A stretch of 64,000 nucleotides of DNA from Symmetrospora coprosmae (GCA_008802785.1 VUYT01000012.1:310001-374000); one strand, 5' to 3'; numbered from the stretch's first letter, positions 23,633-33,818 are shown. Numbers and translations are program-made. The notes: generated from the sequence alone by a model not told the origin.

Positions 23633-24763
23633 CTAGATCTCGACGTAAGAGCGGATCTGGTATGAGGAGGATGGGCGCTCTGATGCCTGACCCTCGTGGG
23701 CGTACAGGTTGCACTGCCGAGCAGAAGATGCAATCAGAACAGGCTCCGTCTCTTCAAGCGGAAGCCTCCTCACCAGCACCGAGACATCCTCGCCCCGCAG
23801 ATTGCCGATGATGCCCTTCATCTCCTCGTACGACCAGGTGGTCTTGCCCTGACTAGCGAGCATCTTTGCCAGTCTGTCCCTGCTGTCCAGACTTCGCTCC
23901 CTGCAGAGGCGCACGTAGAAGTCGAGGATGGCTTTGTCGACTGGGAGAGATGTCGAGCGGGCCTCAATCTGTGCGCTGTAGAAAGGGGGAAGGTCGAGTC
24001 GCGTCAGGAGGGGTATTGGCTTGGCAGCCTGGACGTTGACGCAGAGCAGAAGAGTCTCGATGTGCACAACCAGGGGCCTCGAGTCGAACTTTAATCCACA
24101 ATCGTACACCTCAAGCAGGGATGCGAAGGTCTCCTTGTCGTACGCTGGGGCGAAACGCGGTGCGGGTGCATCGCTGTCGAGGACGAAGCGCAAGTACAGC
24201 TCGAGAGCTGCTGCCGACTCGAACATCTGGACAACGGGCAGGGCCCCAACTTGCGCCTCTGGCTGGCCAACGTCGAGCATGTCCTCGAAGACTATTGAGG
24301 CCCGGATCAGCTGCTGCTCGGTGACCTTGAAGAGGATGGCTCGCTCAGTGAGCGGAGCCCTCGAGGTCGAGCGAAGGATGATGTCGGCCGGTTTGTTGTT
24401 GAAGTACCGCGAGACGGCGTCGGGTAGTCCTTCCATTCTGATGTAGATCAACGCCAGGATGAGGCAGCCCACCGCGATGCCAATGAAGAGTACCGTGTAC
24501 TGGCTGATGAGGATGTGGTGGATGGCGCTGGCTGCGCTTCAGAAGAAGTGGTGGATGGCAATAGCTACACTGCCAATGAGATGGCCGATGGCGATGGCTC
24601 CGCTGGCGATGGAGTGGCCGATGTGCTTGCAAATCTGACCAAGCGCCGCAAATACCTCGGCAGCCATGTTGAGCAGGACGACGATGAAGAGCTTGGCGAG
24701 GTAGCCAGCACCGATCATAACTGCCATGCAGGCAGCAACGCCAAGAAGGGTGCAAGGATCCAT
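23633..24763 (-). CDS. Membrane-anchored BTB/POZ protein, island paralogue B
   Basis: The start at 24763 opens a hydrophobic N-terminus (LGVAACMAVMIGAGYLAKLF, IVVLLNMAAEVFAALG). The frame meets one TGA at 24541-24539 and then continues, in the same frame, through a second membrane segment (YTVLFIGIAVGCLILALIYI) into a BTB domain (ADIILRSTS, ILFKVTEQQLIRASIVFEDM, LELYLRFVLDSD, FASLLEVYDCGLKFDS). A 39-nt (24532-24570) or 108-nt (24532-24639) frame-preserving intron ending in GCGCAG would remove the stop. Two further frame-preserving introns are likely at 23969-24040 and 23714-23773; the latter matches the intron position in paralogues A and C. With all three removed (39-nt version) the protein has 319 residues. 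The alternative is two adjacent genes, a small membrane protein and a BTB protein with a non-ATG start, which is less likely. Confidence 0.65.
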
Positions 24764-24775
24764 GTCCGAGTGGGA

Positions 24776-24825
24776 TGAGACGAGGGAGAGAGAGGGAGCG
24801 AGGAGGGAAGGAGCAAAAGAACAAG
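24776..24825 (-). promoter_or_regulatory. Pyrimidine-rich leader tract of BTB gene B
   Basis: A nearly pure C/T stretch on the coding strand ends about 13 bases upstream of the ATG at 24763. Its position supports that ATG, rather than a start inside the BTB exon, as the true 5' end of the gene. Confidence 0.4.
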
Positions 24826-25699
24826 GGCCGGTCAGTGGCCGGGCTACCAGTCTAAATGAAAACTTCGCGTTTGGTCCCTGTCGACCAGCGCGCGGCGCGT
24901 CCGACCGGACCCTGACAACCGGGTAGAGCGGTGTGCAATCCGAAGGGCGCGAGCGACGGGGAAGGTGCCCGCTCTGGCCGGAGGTTCACGTTCGTTTAAG
25001 ATGCCGTTAGCGAGAGTGTCAGTACACGATGCACCAGCAGTCAGTACGCTGGTCTCAGATGGAGGCGCGATGCGGTTGTTTACGGAGAAAAGAGAAAGGT
25101 AAGTCGCGAAAGGGACTGAGTGTAGAGAAAGAGAAAGGGCAGCAGCGGACAGAGTGGGGAAATGCGATAGCGGCCTGTCGCTGCATAGGCTTCCAACAAT
25201 CAGCGGGAGATATGGGTGAAGCAGCGAAGCAGAAGGCTCACCCGCACATCGTCAACTTCCAGACCTCATCGACGTAGGCTCTGGACAGCCGATATGAATT
25301 GAGCCACAAGAGCAGGGCAGACAGTAGCTAGTACTGCACATCCAATGTCAGCATGGCAGGCTCAAGCTGTAAGGAGAGGAGCCAAGCTAGGAGCTGACTG
25401 ACATGAAATGGAGTCCTTCCAGTCTCCTTCGAGCGTTAGGGTTCCTTACGGTCTGCTTCGAGCAGAACTCCTTCCAGCTGTTGAGTAGTCGAGTCTCCGT
25501 TTCCTGCTGCCGTCCAGACCGACCGGAAAGGTACGGCCTGCGCTAGGGGTCCCTCGCATGCAGTGTGCCGTCCTGGTACTTTGCAGCTCGGTGATAACAG
25601 ATCGTCGAGGCGGTCTATCGTGCTGCAAGTTGGCGCGGGGAACAGTACGATGATTAGCGTACCTTGGCCTCGCATCGTCAAGCGCGACTCACCCGACGA
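24826..25699. other. Gene-poor spacer inside the BTB island
   Basis: About 870 bases without a supported gene. Short frames on both strands lack family features. Part of it (24900-24990) shares short words such as GCTCTGGCC with the upstream region of paralogue A (23480-23545), a hint of an old promoter duplication. Confidence 0.45.
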
Positions 25700-26091
25700 C
25701 TACGCCCGCGTATTGAGTCTCTGCAGCTCCATCACCATGGCTTGCGCATTGCGGCCAGTGCCTCGAGCGCATGAGCGTGCCAGCTTACAGGCGATTCAGG
25801 AGGAGGGGCGACCTTGTGCCAATGTCCGAACCAGAACAGGAAGATGGCACAGAGGACGACGATGGAGAGGTATTTGAGACAGCGGATGATGCCGAGTATG
25901 ACTTGCTGCAGGGCCGCCATCACCTGCTTGAGAGCGGCAACGAGATGAATGACGGTGCCCGTGACCTGCATGAGGTAGGACAGTGCCTGGAACATCACCT
26001 GCAGGCACACCAGAAGGCATGCGACGAGTAAGATGACGTAAAGGCACTGCAGGGCCATGTCGGGGTCGGCGGGCGAGTAAAAGACAGACAT
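25700..26091 (-). CDS. Small hydrophobic multi-spanning protein (island gene D)
   Basis: The reading frame from 26091 encodes a strongly hydrophobic protein: ALQCLYVILLVACLLVCLQV, then LMQVTGTVIHLVAALKQVMA, then CLKYLSIVVLCAIFLFWFGH, three probable membrane segments. Unspliced it has 119 residues and stops at 25732. A 68-nt intron (25721-25788, GTAAGC donor, CTGCAG acceptor) would give 107 residues ending RLNTRA at 25700. No family is recognised. Its size and topology resemble the N-terminal anchor of BTB paralogue B, so it may be an anchor-only relative, but I cannot show homology. Confidence 0.5.
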
Positions 26092-26133
26092 CCTTGTCGT
26101 TGTTGCTTTGTATATGGCGGCCCAAGACGATGT

Positions 26134-26335
26134 GCTTGAGAGAAGGGAGAGGAGAAGGGAGAAGGGAGAAGGGGCAGGAAGAAAGAAAGAAAGAGCCCAG
26201 AGACGCAGGGAACATGAACGAACGGTGACAGGGAACGAACGAAGGCGGGAAGGAAAAGGGGATGCCGAGAGGAAGGAAGGGATGGAGTTTCGGAAGGGCG
26301 AGAGAAGGAAGGAAGGGAGGAAGGAAGGAAGTGTA
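26134..26335 (-). repeat. Long polypurine/polypyrimidine tract upstream of gene D
   Basis: The + strand is dominated by GGAA/GGGA units over about 200 bases with a central interruption; the coding strand of gene D is correspondingly C/T-rich. It occupies the expected leader position of gene D and can form unusual DNA structures. Confidence 0.6.
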
Positions 26336-26387
26336 CATGGGTGAAGTCCGGTCTGAGCACGCAGCCGGTCACGGTCTTTTACAAGGT

Positions 26388-26861
26388 TCAGTGAGCTGAT
26401 GAGTCTAAGCCGAGCCCTCGAACATGTATAGTCATGTTATCAGCGAAGAAGCGATGCCGATGTAGTGCTAAGGATTCTAACATAAAGAACATGGCAGAGA
26501 TGCTGAAAAGGGAAAGGGCAGTGAAAGCGAAGCGGAGGGGAGGTAATGAGGAAGGCTGGAGCGGAAAGTAGGTTATATCCTCGGGAGCATTTGGAACCAA
26601 TGAGCAGACGGCATTCGCCTGTAAAAGTACTTGCATCAGTGTGCTCTCCTTGCGTGCATACATCACGACATCATCTGCAACGCACCCGTCCTTCTCGCTG
26701 CGCCGACCGTATCCTTGCAGGAAGCGATAGTGAACGATGTCCTCGGCTACACGGTAGTACAGACGACTTGGTGCGATGCGGGCTAGTCCTCGTGCGATAC
26801 GCCATCCTCTGCTGATTGACCAGCACATTGTCTCAGTGGTGGTCCATAGCTTCTGAGCCAT
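26388..26861 (-). CDS. Uncertain open frame in the BTB island (gene E)
   Basis: A 157-codon open frame with no recognised domain. It has a moderately hydrophobic stretch near the C-terminus (FTALSLFSISAMFFMLESLA). The sequence is not clearly protein-like and there is no paralogue in the window. It could be chance, a degenerate 3' part of gene F, or a real orphan. Confidence 0.2.
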   Translation of the reverse strand: MAQKLWTTTETMCWSISRGWRIARGLARIAPSRLYYRVAEDIVHYRFLQGYGRRSEKDGCVADDVVMYARKESTLMQVLLQANAVCSLVPNAPEDITYFPLQPSSLPPLRFAFTALSLFSISAMFFMLESLALHRHRFFADNMTIHVRGLGLDSSAH

Positions 26862-26996
26862 GAGAGATAAGCTTACTGTGTGGTATTACATCACCTCATG
26901 CATGGACAGGCTGCTTCCTGTCGACACCGTACTGCAATTGACGGGGCGCGGCACCAGCGTGGGCGCACCGCGGTCTTGGTCGGCTGCCAGGGAGGG

Positions 26997-27302
26997 TCAC
27001 GGCGAGAAAGATGGTGCACTGGCAGAGGAGGCATTGTACGTGAACGATACGTGACTGCTGAAATCGAGTGTAGTTGGCGGGTGGACGAGGAATAGGAGGA
27101 GGATGACGAGGAATAGCAGGATAACGCCGCGCCCCAGCCAGATGAGGGAAGGGAGGCGGACCTCGACGAGCAGATACTCGATTGACTGGAGGGCGACCTG
27201 GGCGAGATAAATGAGGAGAGCAAGTATCGAGCAGACGACGGTCGCGAGTATGATCAGGAGCCTAAGGAAGGCGAGCCGCATGTGAACGTAAGGACTGGGC
27301 AT
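26997..27302 (-). CDS. Small hydrophobic multi-spanning protein (island gene F)
   Basis: A 101-residue open frame starts at an ATG (27302) with membrane segments LAFLRLLIILATVVCSILAL and IWLGRGVILLFLVILLLFLV, followed by a Ser/Thr-rich tail (SHVSFTYNASSASAPSFSP). It is preceded by a long pyrimidine tract on the coding strand, as are the other island genes. No family is recognised. The tail may run into an unspliced intron, so the C-terminus is uncertain. Confidence 0.5.
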   Translation of the reverse strand: MPSPYVHMRLAFLRLLIILATVVCSILALLIYLAQVALQSIEYLLVEVRLPSLIWLGRGVILLFLVILLLFLVHPPTTLDFSSHVSFTYNASSASAPSFSP

Positions 27303-27339
27303 TGTAGGCAGATGTGTGAGTAAGAAGATTATACGTTGG

Positions 27340-27420
27340 TGGGAGAGAAGGAGAGAAGAAGGGAGGGAGAGAGAGGGAGAGAGGGGAAGAAGGAGAGAGG
27401 GAGAGGGACAGAGGGACAAA
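27340..27420 (-). promoter_or_regulatory. Pyrimidine tract upstream of gene F
   Basis: About 80 bases almost wholly C/T on the coding strand (GAGAGG-type units on +), located 38-118 bases upstream of the gene F start. It is the most regular of the tracts in the island. Confidence 0.5.
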
Positions 27421-27861
27421 CAGCGAAGCATGAAGAAGAGGGTGGGGATCGAGATCGGAGGAAATCGGATCAAGAACAGATCGGCAACACCGAGAAGGGG
27501 AAAGGTGCTCAAGATGGAAGGATGGAAGGACGGGGAGGCAGGAGGATGACGGAAAACACAGGCAAGAAGGGTACTGAGCGGGAACTCAGACACCTACAGC
27601 GGTTGCAATGTGGCTGCGGCGGCACAGACTACGCCGCATGCCCTATCGCGGTGCAAATGGTCTCGAAGGTGCCGGTGATCGTCTACGGCTACAAATACGG
27701 GAACAAGTCGCAGCAAGACATACCGCGGAGTTGATAACGGAGACGCGTAGATTCAAGCAGGGGAGAGGGAAGGGCCGAGACGGCAAGAGAGGACGCGAGA
27801 GATAATGTCGGAAGGCCGGATCGCAGGACGCTCCGTGGAGCAGACCACTGGCGGTGCTCAG

Positions 27862-28808
27862 TCAACAGTGACGAAAACACTGCTGATCAAAGCGCGATCA
27901 GTGTATGCCCGCAAACGCTCTCAACCGAAAGAAGGCACTCACGAGTTCGATAACATCTTCTCCGCTGAGCTGACCGATGACGTCCTCCAACTCGGAGGCA
28001 GTCCAGGGTCTTTTGCCTCGACTGGCCAAATGATGTGCCACCTCGTTCCTGCGGTCTCGGCGTCCCCTCTGACAAAGACGCGCGTAGAACTGCAGAACGA
28101 TAGCATCCGCATGGTTCGAGGGGCAACGTGCAGAAACTCGGTGGCTGCGACGATGCTCGAGGAATTCGTCAGTCAACTGCTGCGCTTAGCCAGCCCAGCC
28201 GAAGACATCACTTACCACAGCTGTTCCTCAAGCTGAACAACGAGAACCGTGCATCTGAGGTCCCATGCGCAGTTGTAGACGGCTAAGAGGAGGGCGAAGG
28301 AGGCCAAATTGTAGGCATTGCACAGTCGTGCTGCCGCGGCCGTGTCGTCCGCGTCTCCGATGACAAAGCGCAGGAAAAGTTCGAGAACCGCGGCTGATTC
28401 TGCCATCTGCAGCTTGAGAGGTTCGGAGCCGGTGAGCAGCGGGAGTCTGGTGTGCCCGAAGATGCGCTTGCAAAGAGCAGGTGCGCGCTCAAGCTGGATT
28501 CGTGTAATCTCGAAGACTGTCGAGGGCGAGCCGTGTGTCTCGCGCGAGCGTAAGAGCACGTCGGCGCGTTCAGAGCGGAAGTACAGGGAGAGGATATTTG
28601 GCAGTTCACAGCTCGCATCGAAGGCAGATACTAGCTGGGCGACATCTGTGTTGACGTCGAGAGTGACCTTTCCGTCTGAGATGATGCCGACGAGGACGAA
28701 ACGGAGGATAGTGGTGAAGTCGGGGAGGCGGCCAGTCAAGCGGAGCAGGTGGGAATGGTGCCGCCAGACGATGTAGGCGATAGCAAGGAGTACAAATGTG
28801 GTGCGAGG
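27862..28808 (-). CDS. BTB/POZ protein, island paralogue C (5' end unresolved)
   Basis: Exons 28808-28216, 28144-27943 and a short terminal exon 27882-27862 are in agreeing phase. The N-terminal part has hydrophobic stretches (TTFVLLAIAYIVW and TTILRFVLVGII), then a BTB domain: LYFRSERADVLLRSRETHG, FEITRIQLERAPALCKRIF, LQMAESAAVLELFLRFVIG, FALLLAVYNCAWDLRC. The second exon carries VLQFYARLCQRGRRDRRNEV and LSGEDVIEL, parallel to paralogue A. No in-frame ATG exists before the BTB domain; the frame opens right after ATCTAG at 28809, which could be a splice acceptor. A candidate first exon with ATG near 28980 (MRGGRLPTA) would join in phase, but that is speculative. It may also be a decaying gene. 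Confidence 0.6.
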
Positions 28809-28849
28809 CTAGATCATATCGCTGGCGAGGTGGACACAGTCCTTGGCTC

Positions 28850-28930
28850 AGAGATGAGGGAGTTGAAGAATAGGAAGAGAAGAGGAAAAGGGCGGCGAGA
28901 GAAAGGAAGCTGAGGGATAGAGAGGAGGGC
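28850..28930 (-). promoter_or_regulatory. Pyrimidine tract upstream of BTB gene C
   Basis: The coding strand is C/T-rich for about 80 bases, ending roughly 40 bases before the first open codon of paralogue C. It matches the leader tracts of the other island genes and suggests that transcription starts close by. Confidence 0.4.
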
Positions 28931-29658
28931 GGCAGGTGAGGAGAGAACTGGATGACGAGAAGCTGCGCGCACGGCACGCAGTCACCGCAGTGGGGAGTCT
29001 TCCTCCCCGCATCCGGGCCCGAAGCGGATCTTCCAGTGTCTTCCGGCTGACGGACCTGGCTGGATGAGTGAAGGCATCCGAGCTTGGAGGCTCCGGCAAG
29101 CAACGAGTGATGTGCAACAAACGGGCGTAAGGAGATTGCTAGGCTACACTGCGATGTGTGAAGACGCCTGCGCAGCGCCGCGCTCCGCTGCACAGTATCG
29201 TGTTCGGACACCTTGCTTTCAAAGGGCACAGCTGCGTGCCGGCCGCGTCAGCCGGGGAAGAATATTAGGCCAAACTCACCTTGTCTCTCGATCGTTCTGT
29301 GCTTCTCCGTTGCTCCTTGAGGAAGGGTCAGTGTGCTTGTGGAACAAGCCGTGGCAGATTGTGCCCGTCGAGAGGGCCTCTTGCTGAAACATCTCCCCTA
29401 TGTCTGCAGTCTCCCGTCTAATACCGTGGCTGACGAGCGTCACTCCTTCCGCGGACGTGTGCTTGGATAGCAAGCTCGCCGAATACCGAGCCCGCCCAAT
29501 GTAGGCATTTTGCGGTACGATCGTGTTGCGTCGGGAAAGGGCCCACTGAGGTGAGCAAGAAGACCGAGCGAGCAGTTTGGGCGGACATAACTGCCGTGTC
29601 TGCTGTCCTTCGATGCGGCGATGTTGGAGCTGGACCCTCCTTTGTCATTCAGTATGGC
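28931..29658. other. Gene-poor spacer at the right edge of the BTB island
   Basis: About 730 bases with only short unsupported open frames. It separates the island from the conserved DUF2420-like gene and would hold that gene's terminator. Confidence 0.45.
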
Positions 29659-32224
29659 CTAGATGTTGACGAGTTTGGCCTTCTTATTCGCTTCGGCTGG
29701 AAGGGAGAGAACGCCCGCTCTTAGCTAGTGACACGCATATAATCCCACCTAGGCAGATACGGACATACCTGTGGATGCATCAGCCTCGGGCTGATCCAGA
29801 CCAGTTTCGCCGATAGTCTCTCCCGTCAATTCTTCGCGGTTCCGCTTGGAGCCGCTCCTCGTAATGACCTTGCCCAGCTCTTCCGCACCTTTTGGTACAC
29901 CGGCGAAGGTCTTGTTCTCCGCGACGTTGTCGGCCGTGTACGGATTGGGCTGCTCGACGAGGACAGTCTCTTCTTCCGCTGCGAGCCGACCGAGCGGGTC
30001 GTAGTCGCGTGTAAGCTCGTTTGTCTCGTCGTCGGGCTTAGCAAGATCAGGAGCGTCGAGCGAGTCCGCTACATCATCACCGTTCGCATCTGAGGGGACG
30101 ACATGGGCGTCAGTCATGGCTCTCCAGCGTCCGTATCGAGCATGTCGACACTCACTAGCTTCAGCGTCGGCTTCTGCAGCGGCACCATCCTCATAGTCCA
30201 AGGCAGTCTCTTCGTACTCCTCAGCCTGCTCCGCGGCGTCAAGCAGAGGCGCATCCGGGTCGATAGTCTCGACGACTTCGTCCGGCTTTCCGGTCAAGCC
30301 GTCAGTCACATCTTCGGCTTCCGCATCTCCCTCGTATTGTTCGCCTTCTTCCACCTCGTCCCCTTCATCCTCCTCCTGCTTGAGCGGAGCCTGCGAGAAC
30401 TCTGGATCCTCGTAATGCTCATCGGTCGGCGGGTGAATCTCGTCTTCTTCGGCATACTCGCCAGATTCGGCGCCGTCGTCGGTCCGGCTCGCGCTCCGTT
30501 CGTGATCTTCCTCCTTTCTTTCGTCTTTGCTTGCTTGCAACTGACGCTGCTGGTCCTCGCTCAAGTCCTCAACGTTCTGCTCGGTCGTGTAGTCTGGGGC
30601 GACTTGCTCTTGGTGGTCCTGCGCAGCCTCCTCATCGTACTCTTCGAAGTAGCTTGTATCCTCCTCTCCGTCGGCCTGGATAGTCGCAGAGTCGTCGTCT
30701 TCTGCGAGGCGCGAGGCGAGAGAACAATCAGCATGGTAGTCCCGCTGCACTGGGCACGCGGCAAAGGCCGGACACTCACCTCCTCCCGCATACATTCTGT
30801 AGCAGTGCTCTGCCAGCTCATTGAACCGGTACGGGAAGCGCTTGCCCACGATGAGGTTGATCTGGAGGCGGTCGAGCTCCGGCTGGCACATGCCGATCCT
30901 GATGCGGTCCAGGTCGTACAATGACACTTTGCTGGCATAGACGCTGTCCTCGCTAATCTGCATGTCGAGTATACCAAAGTCGAGAATGACCTCATTCTCT
31001 CCTTCACCGCTGAGCGTGGGGAATGCGCGGTGCAGCATGACAATGAGCTGCTCGAGCGAGCCAAAGTACAGCTCGTGCTCCCCGCCGTCCTCGTCGGCGA
31101 ATACCACATCCTCATCATCGCCGGACGGAGAGGAGGAAGGCCGAAAGAGCGAGTACGAAGCAGTGTCCCAGATGAGCGAGACGTGCGGACTGAATGCGGA
31201 CTGCTGCGCGAAGGCATCGATGTGCGAAAGGTAGTCTCGGGCGAGCTGAGGGCGAGTCACGGAAACCGATGAAGCAGGGTCTGCAGACACTTCCGGAGCA
31301 TTCTCGTCGTGCTCGGGTTCTGCTGGGTCATTCGTCTCAATGCTGCGAGATGGTGGATCACTCCGAGTCAGCCTGTTGATCTTGCGGTGCGGGAAGCTCA
31401 TCGAGGGGGGATCCGACTTACGCATTAGCATACACCTCTTCCTCATTCCCTTCTTCTTCATCAGCTGGCGGAGGCTCTGTAACGCCTGGCACCTCGTGCG
31501 CATGGCTCTCCTCGACCGCGGCCTCTGTGGCAGTTTGTCCCTCATCAGGGTCCACCGCGCCGACAGCGTTGCCATCCTCGTTGCTGGCATCGTACTGGAC
31601 TGGCGCGACCTCATCCGCTTGTTCTTCCCTGTCTGCTTCCTGACCAGGCTCCTCCTGAGGAGGGATGCTATCGTTGTTCTTTCCTGTCGCGCCGGTGTTG
31701 CCGGGGCCGAGTTGCCCGTTTTCTCGCCCGCTGCTGCTTTCAGATGCGGCCTCTTTCTGGGCGTCTGCGCTGTCTGCACTGCGCTCCGCGTGGTTCCCTG
31801 CCGCTACGTGTGCATCCAGTTCATCTGTATCTGCGTGTTGCTCATCGATGATTTGCACCTCAGTGTCCGTGACTCCGAACTGCCGCTCTTCGTCTGCGCC
31901 GCCGTGCTGCAGCAAGTCCTGCGACTCTGCAGCCATCTCTGCGTCTGCGTCTGCGGCGGCGTCGCCTTCGTGGGCGCCTGCATCATCATCATCCAGCATC
32001 TCGTCTGGCATGTCCTGCTGTGCAGCAGTCCCGCCTTCCGCCTCGACATCGTGGATCTCGACGTCGATGCTCTCTGCCCGGCCCGGGTCGGCGTGCTCCA
32101 GCTCGAGTTCCATCTCGCCCGGCGCTGTGGCTGCGCTCGGCGAGGAAGCGTCTGTCGCCATCTGTGCGTCTGTGTCGTGCACTCCCGCACCTGCGCCCTC
32201 TGTGCTGTCGTTGTCGATATTCAT
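29659..32224 (-). CDS. Acidic fungal protein with DUF2420-like domain
   Basis: Five exons (32224-31422, 31342-30780, 30701-30156, 30089-29769, 29696-29659) give 756 residues. After about 290 very acidic residues (Asp/Glu/Ala-rich) comes a globular part: VSLIWDTASYSLFRPSSSP, LYFGSLEQLIVMLHRAFP, VILDFGILDMQISEDSVYAS, LQINLIVGKRFPYRFNELAE. This order matches what I recall of the fungal DUF2420 family (PF10336), whose function is unknown. A second acidic region with many Glu/Asp-Tyr motifs follows. The C-terminus has SGSKRNREEL and, from the tiny last exon, AEANKKAKLVNI, suggesting a nuclear protein. Introns 30702-30779 and 30090-30155 are frame-preserving and stop-free. Confidence 0.8.
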
Positions 32225-32450
32225 GGCGGTGTGGTGGTCGTCGAAGGGAAAGGGGCAGCCTCCCCGTCTGTCTGGACGATGACCCGGATCCCCACCTTCA
32301 GCTTTCCGGCGATTGAGGGACGCAGATCCTCCTCAGGAGCGTGCGCATCTCAACACTTTGCTATCGGACAACCACGCAGGAAGACTGGACTCTTTATCGT
32401 TAGCCCGCCTCGAGACTGGTTGACGCCGCCCTCCTGCCAGTTGCGCAACC
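32225..32450. promoter_or_regulatory. Shared divergent promoter, DUF2420-like and TRAPPC12-like genes
   Basis: Only 226 bases separate the two divergent start codons, so both promoters must overlap here. No TATA box is obvious. Confidence 0.5.
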
Positions 32451-33818
32451 ATGTCCCTCCTCTCTCTCTACACCTCCCTCTGCTCCCCTAAACTCTTTGC
32501 CGTCCATCCACTCCCCGAAACGAGCCACGACTCGCTCACCCATCTCCTCGCGCAACACTTCCCCTTGCATTCGCGCCCAGCTCGCCGGAAAGGTGGACTG
32601 ACGGAGGCAGAACGCGATGGCAACTATCCGGCTCTGGTAGCCACGCTCAGCGTGAGTTCTCCCAAATCTCGCGGTCCACCTCGACACACGCGGTCTTCGA
32701 TCCAACATGGCTGATATCGCCCTTGTTTGCGAGCAAGAGCGAGCGCCGCTGGCGAGCTCTAGCGGATCTATCGGCGTTCGAACTGCTGCGCCGCGGCAAG
32801 GCGACTCGGTCGCCCACGAGGGACGACCTTCACGCCGTCTTGCGTATATGGAATGCTCGTATTGGATGTCTCGGCCGCCTGCGGCATCTTGCGAACCTCG
32901 CCAGCGAGTCTACGGCTCTCTTCGCCCTCCTACCACCGCCTTACCTCGTTCCCCTCGAGCCATACTCTCACATCCCAGCTGTCGACAAGGCGGAAGTGCC
33001 CGGGCACTTTGACTCTTTGATGCCATTCGAGCTGGTGCTCACACGGGCCATGCTGCCCAGCCAGACGCAGGGCGATGACCTGACCTCTTTGCGGAGACTG
33101 GGCGAGGTACATGAAGGATGCAAGCGTGAGTATTGGCGGACTGGCGAGGCTGTCTGGACGGAGAGGATGCACAAAACATCCCTGCTTCGCGTGAATCTGC
33201 TGGTCCAGATGCAGGAATACACGCAGGCTGCTCGCCTCTTGGACCAGCTAGTACGCACGTCCAACGGACCGGACAACAAGCGATACCTGGAGGCGGCCTT
33301 CCTCCTTTATACAGAGATGGGCGATCTCTACAAGGCGGGCCAGATGAAAGACCGCCTTAGCGCACTGGACCCGACCGCGGCACCAGACGAGGCCGGCTCA
33401 GACACGACCATCGACCTCGACACCATTGGCTACCTCTCCCAGAACCGGTGGGAGGAGGCGGAAGCTAGTGCTCGCAAATCCATGGAGGTGGATCCAATTG
33501 ATCTCACCAGCCGGAACGTTGTGGCTGTATGCTGCATGTACACGGGCAAGATTTCCGAGGTGGGCTATATCGGACCTTGCTCTTCTGTGGAGATCCGGCT
33601 GACACCGTGCATCTCGCAATCAGGGCATCGAGCTGCTCGAGGCGGCGAGTCGCCAGTCACCTCTTGACTTCTACAACGAGGAGTCGTGCGTATCGAACCT
33701 GATTACGCTGCAGGAACTCCAGGCTGGGGATCAGTTCGCCAACAAGCTCGACCTGCTCCGTGAAAGCAGCAAGTATGCGAGTGAAGGGTTCAGAGGGGAG
33801 GCGTTGCGGTTGCAGTAA
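32451..33818 (+). CDS. TRAPPC12-like TPR protein (TRAPP complex)
   Basis: Three exons (32451-32651, 32738-33559, 33624-33818) give 405 residues. TRAPPC12 is a subunit of the TRAPP III tethering complex in ER-Golgi traffic and autophagy. Family-like segments are RRWRALADLSAFELL, SLMPFELVLTRAMLP, a TPR array (LLRVNLLVQMQEYTQAARLL, FLLYTEMGDLYKAGQMKDRL, LSQNRWEEAEASARKSMEVD, NVVAVCCMYTGKISEGIELL) and the typical end VSNLITLQELQAGDQ with FRGEALRLQ. The first intron (32652-32737) has a good GTGAGT donor, but its only in-phase acceptors are AAG at 32737 or GAG at 32743, which are unusual, so the N-terminal 67 residues are the least certain part. Confidence 0.8.

Noticed and set aside
28606-29229. 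207-codon minus-strand open frame upstream of BTB gene C
   Set aside because: It reads the pyrimidine-rich leader in the wrong frame and has no protein-like features.
22475-29658. Transposon or other mobile element within the BTB island
   Set aside because: No transposase, reverse transcriptase, integrase or terminal repeats were found; duplication of host genes explains what is seen.
30103-32491. Two long hydrophobic + strand open frames (273 and 383 codons), resembling membrane proteins
   Set aside because: They are antisense to the acidic DUF2420-like gene. GAG/GAC codons read backwards give Leu and Val, which makes false membrane segments.
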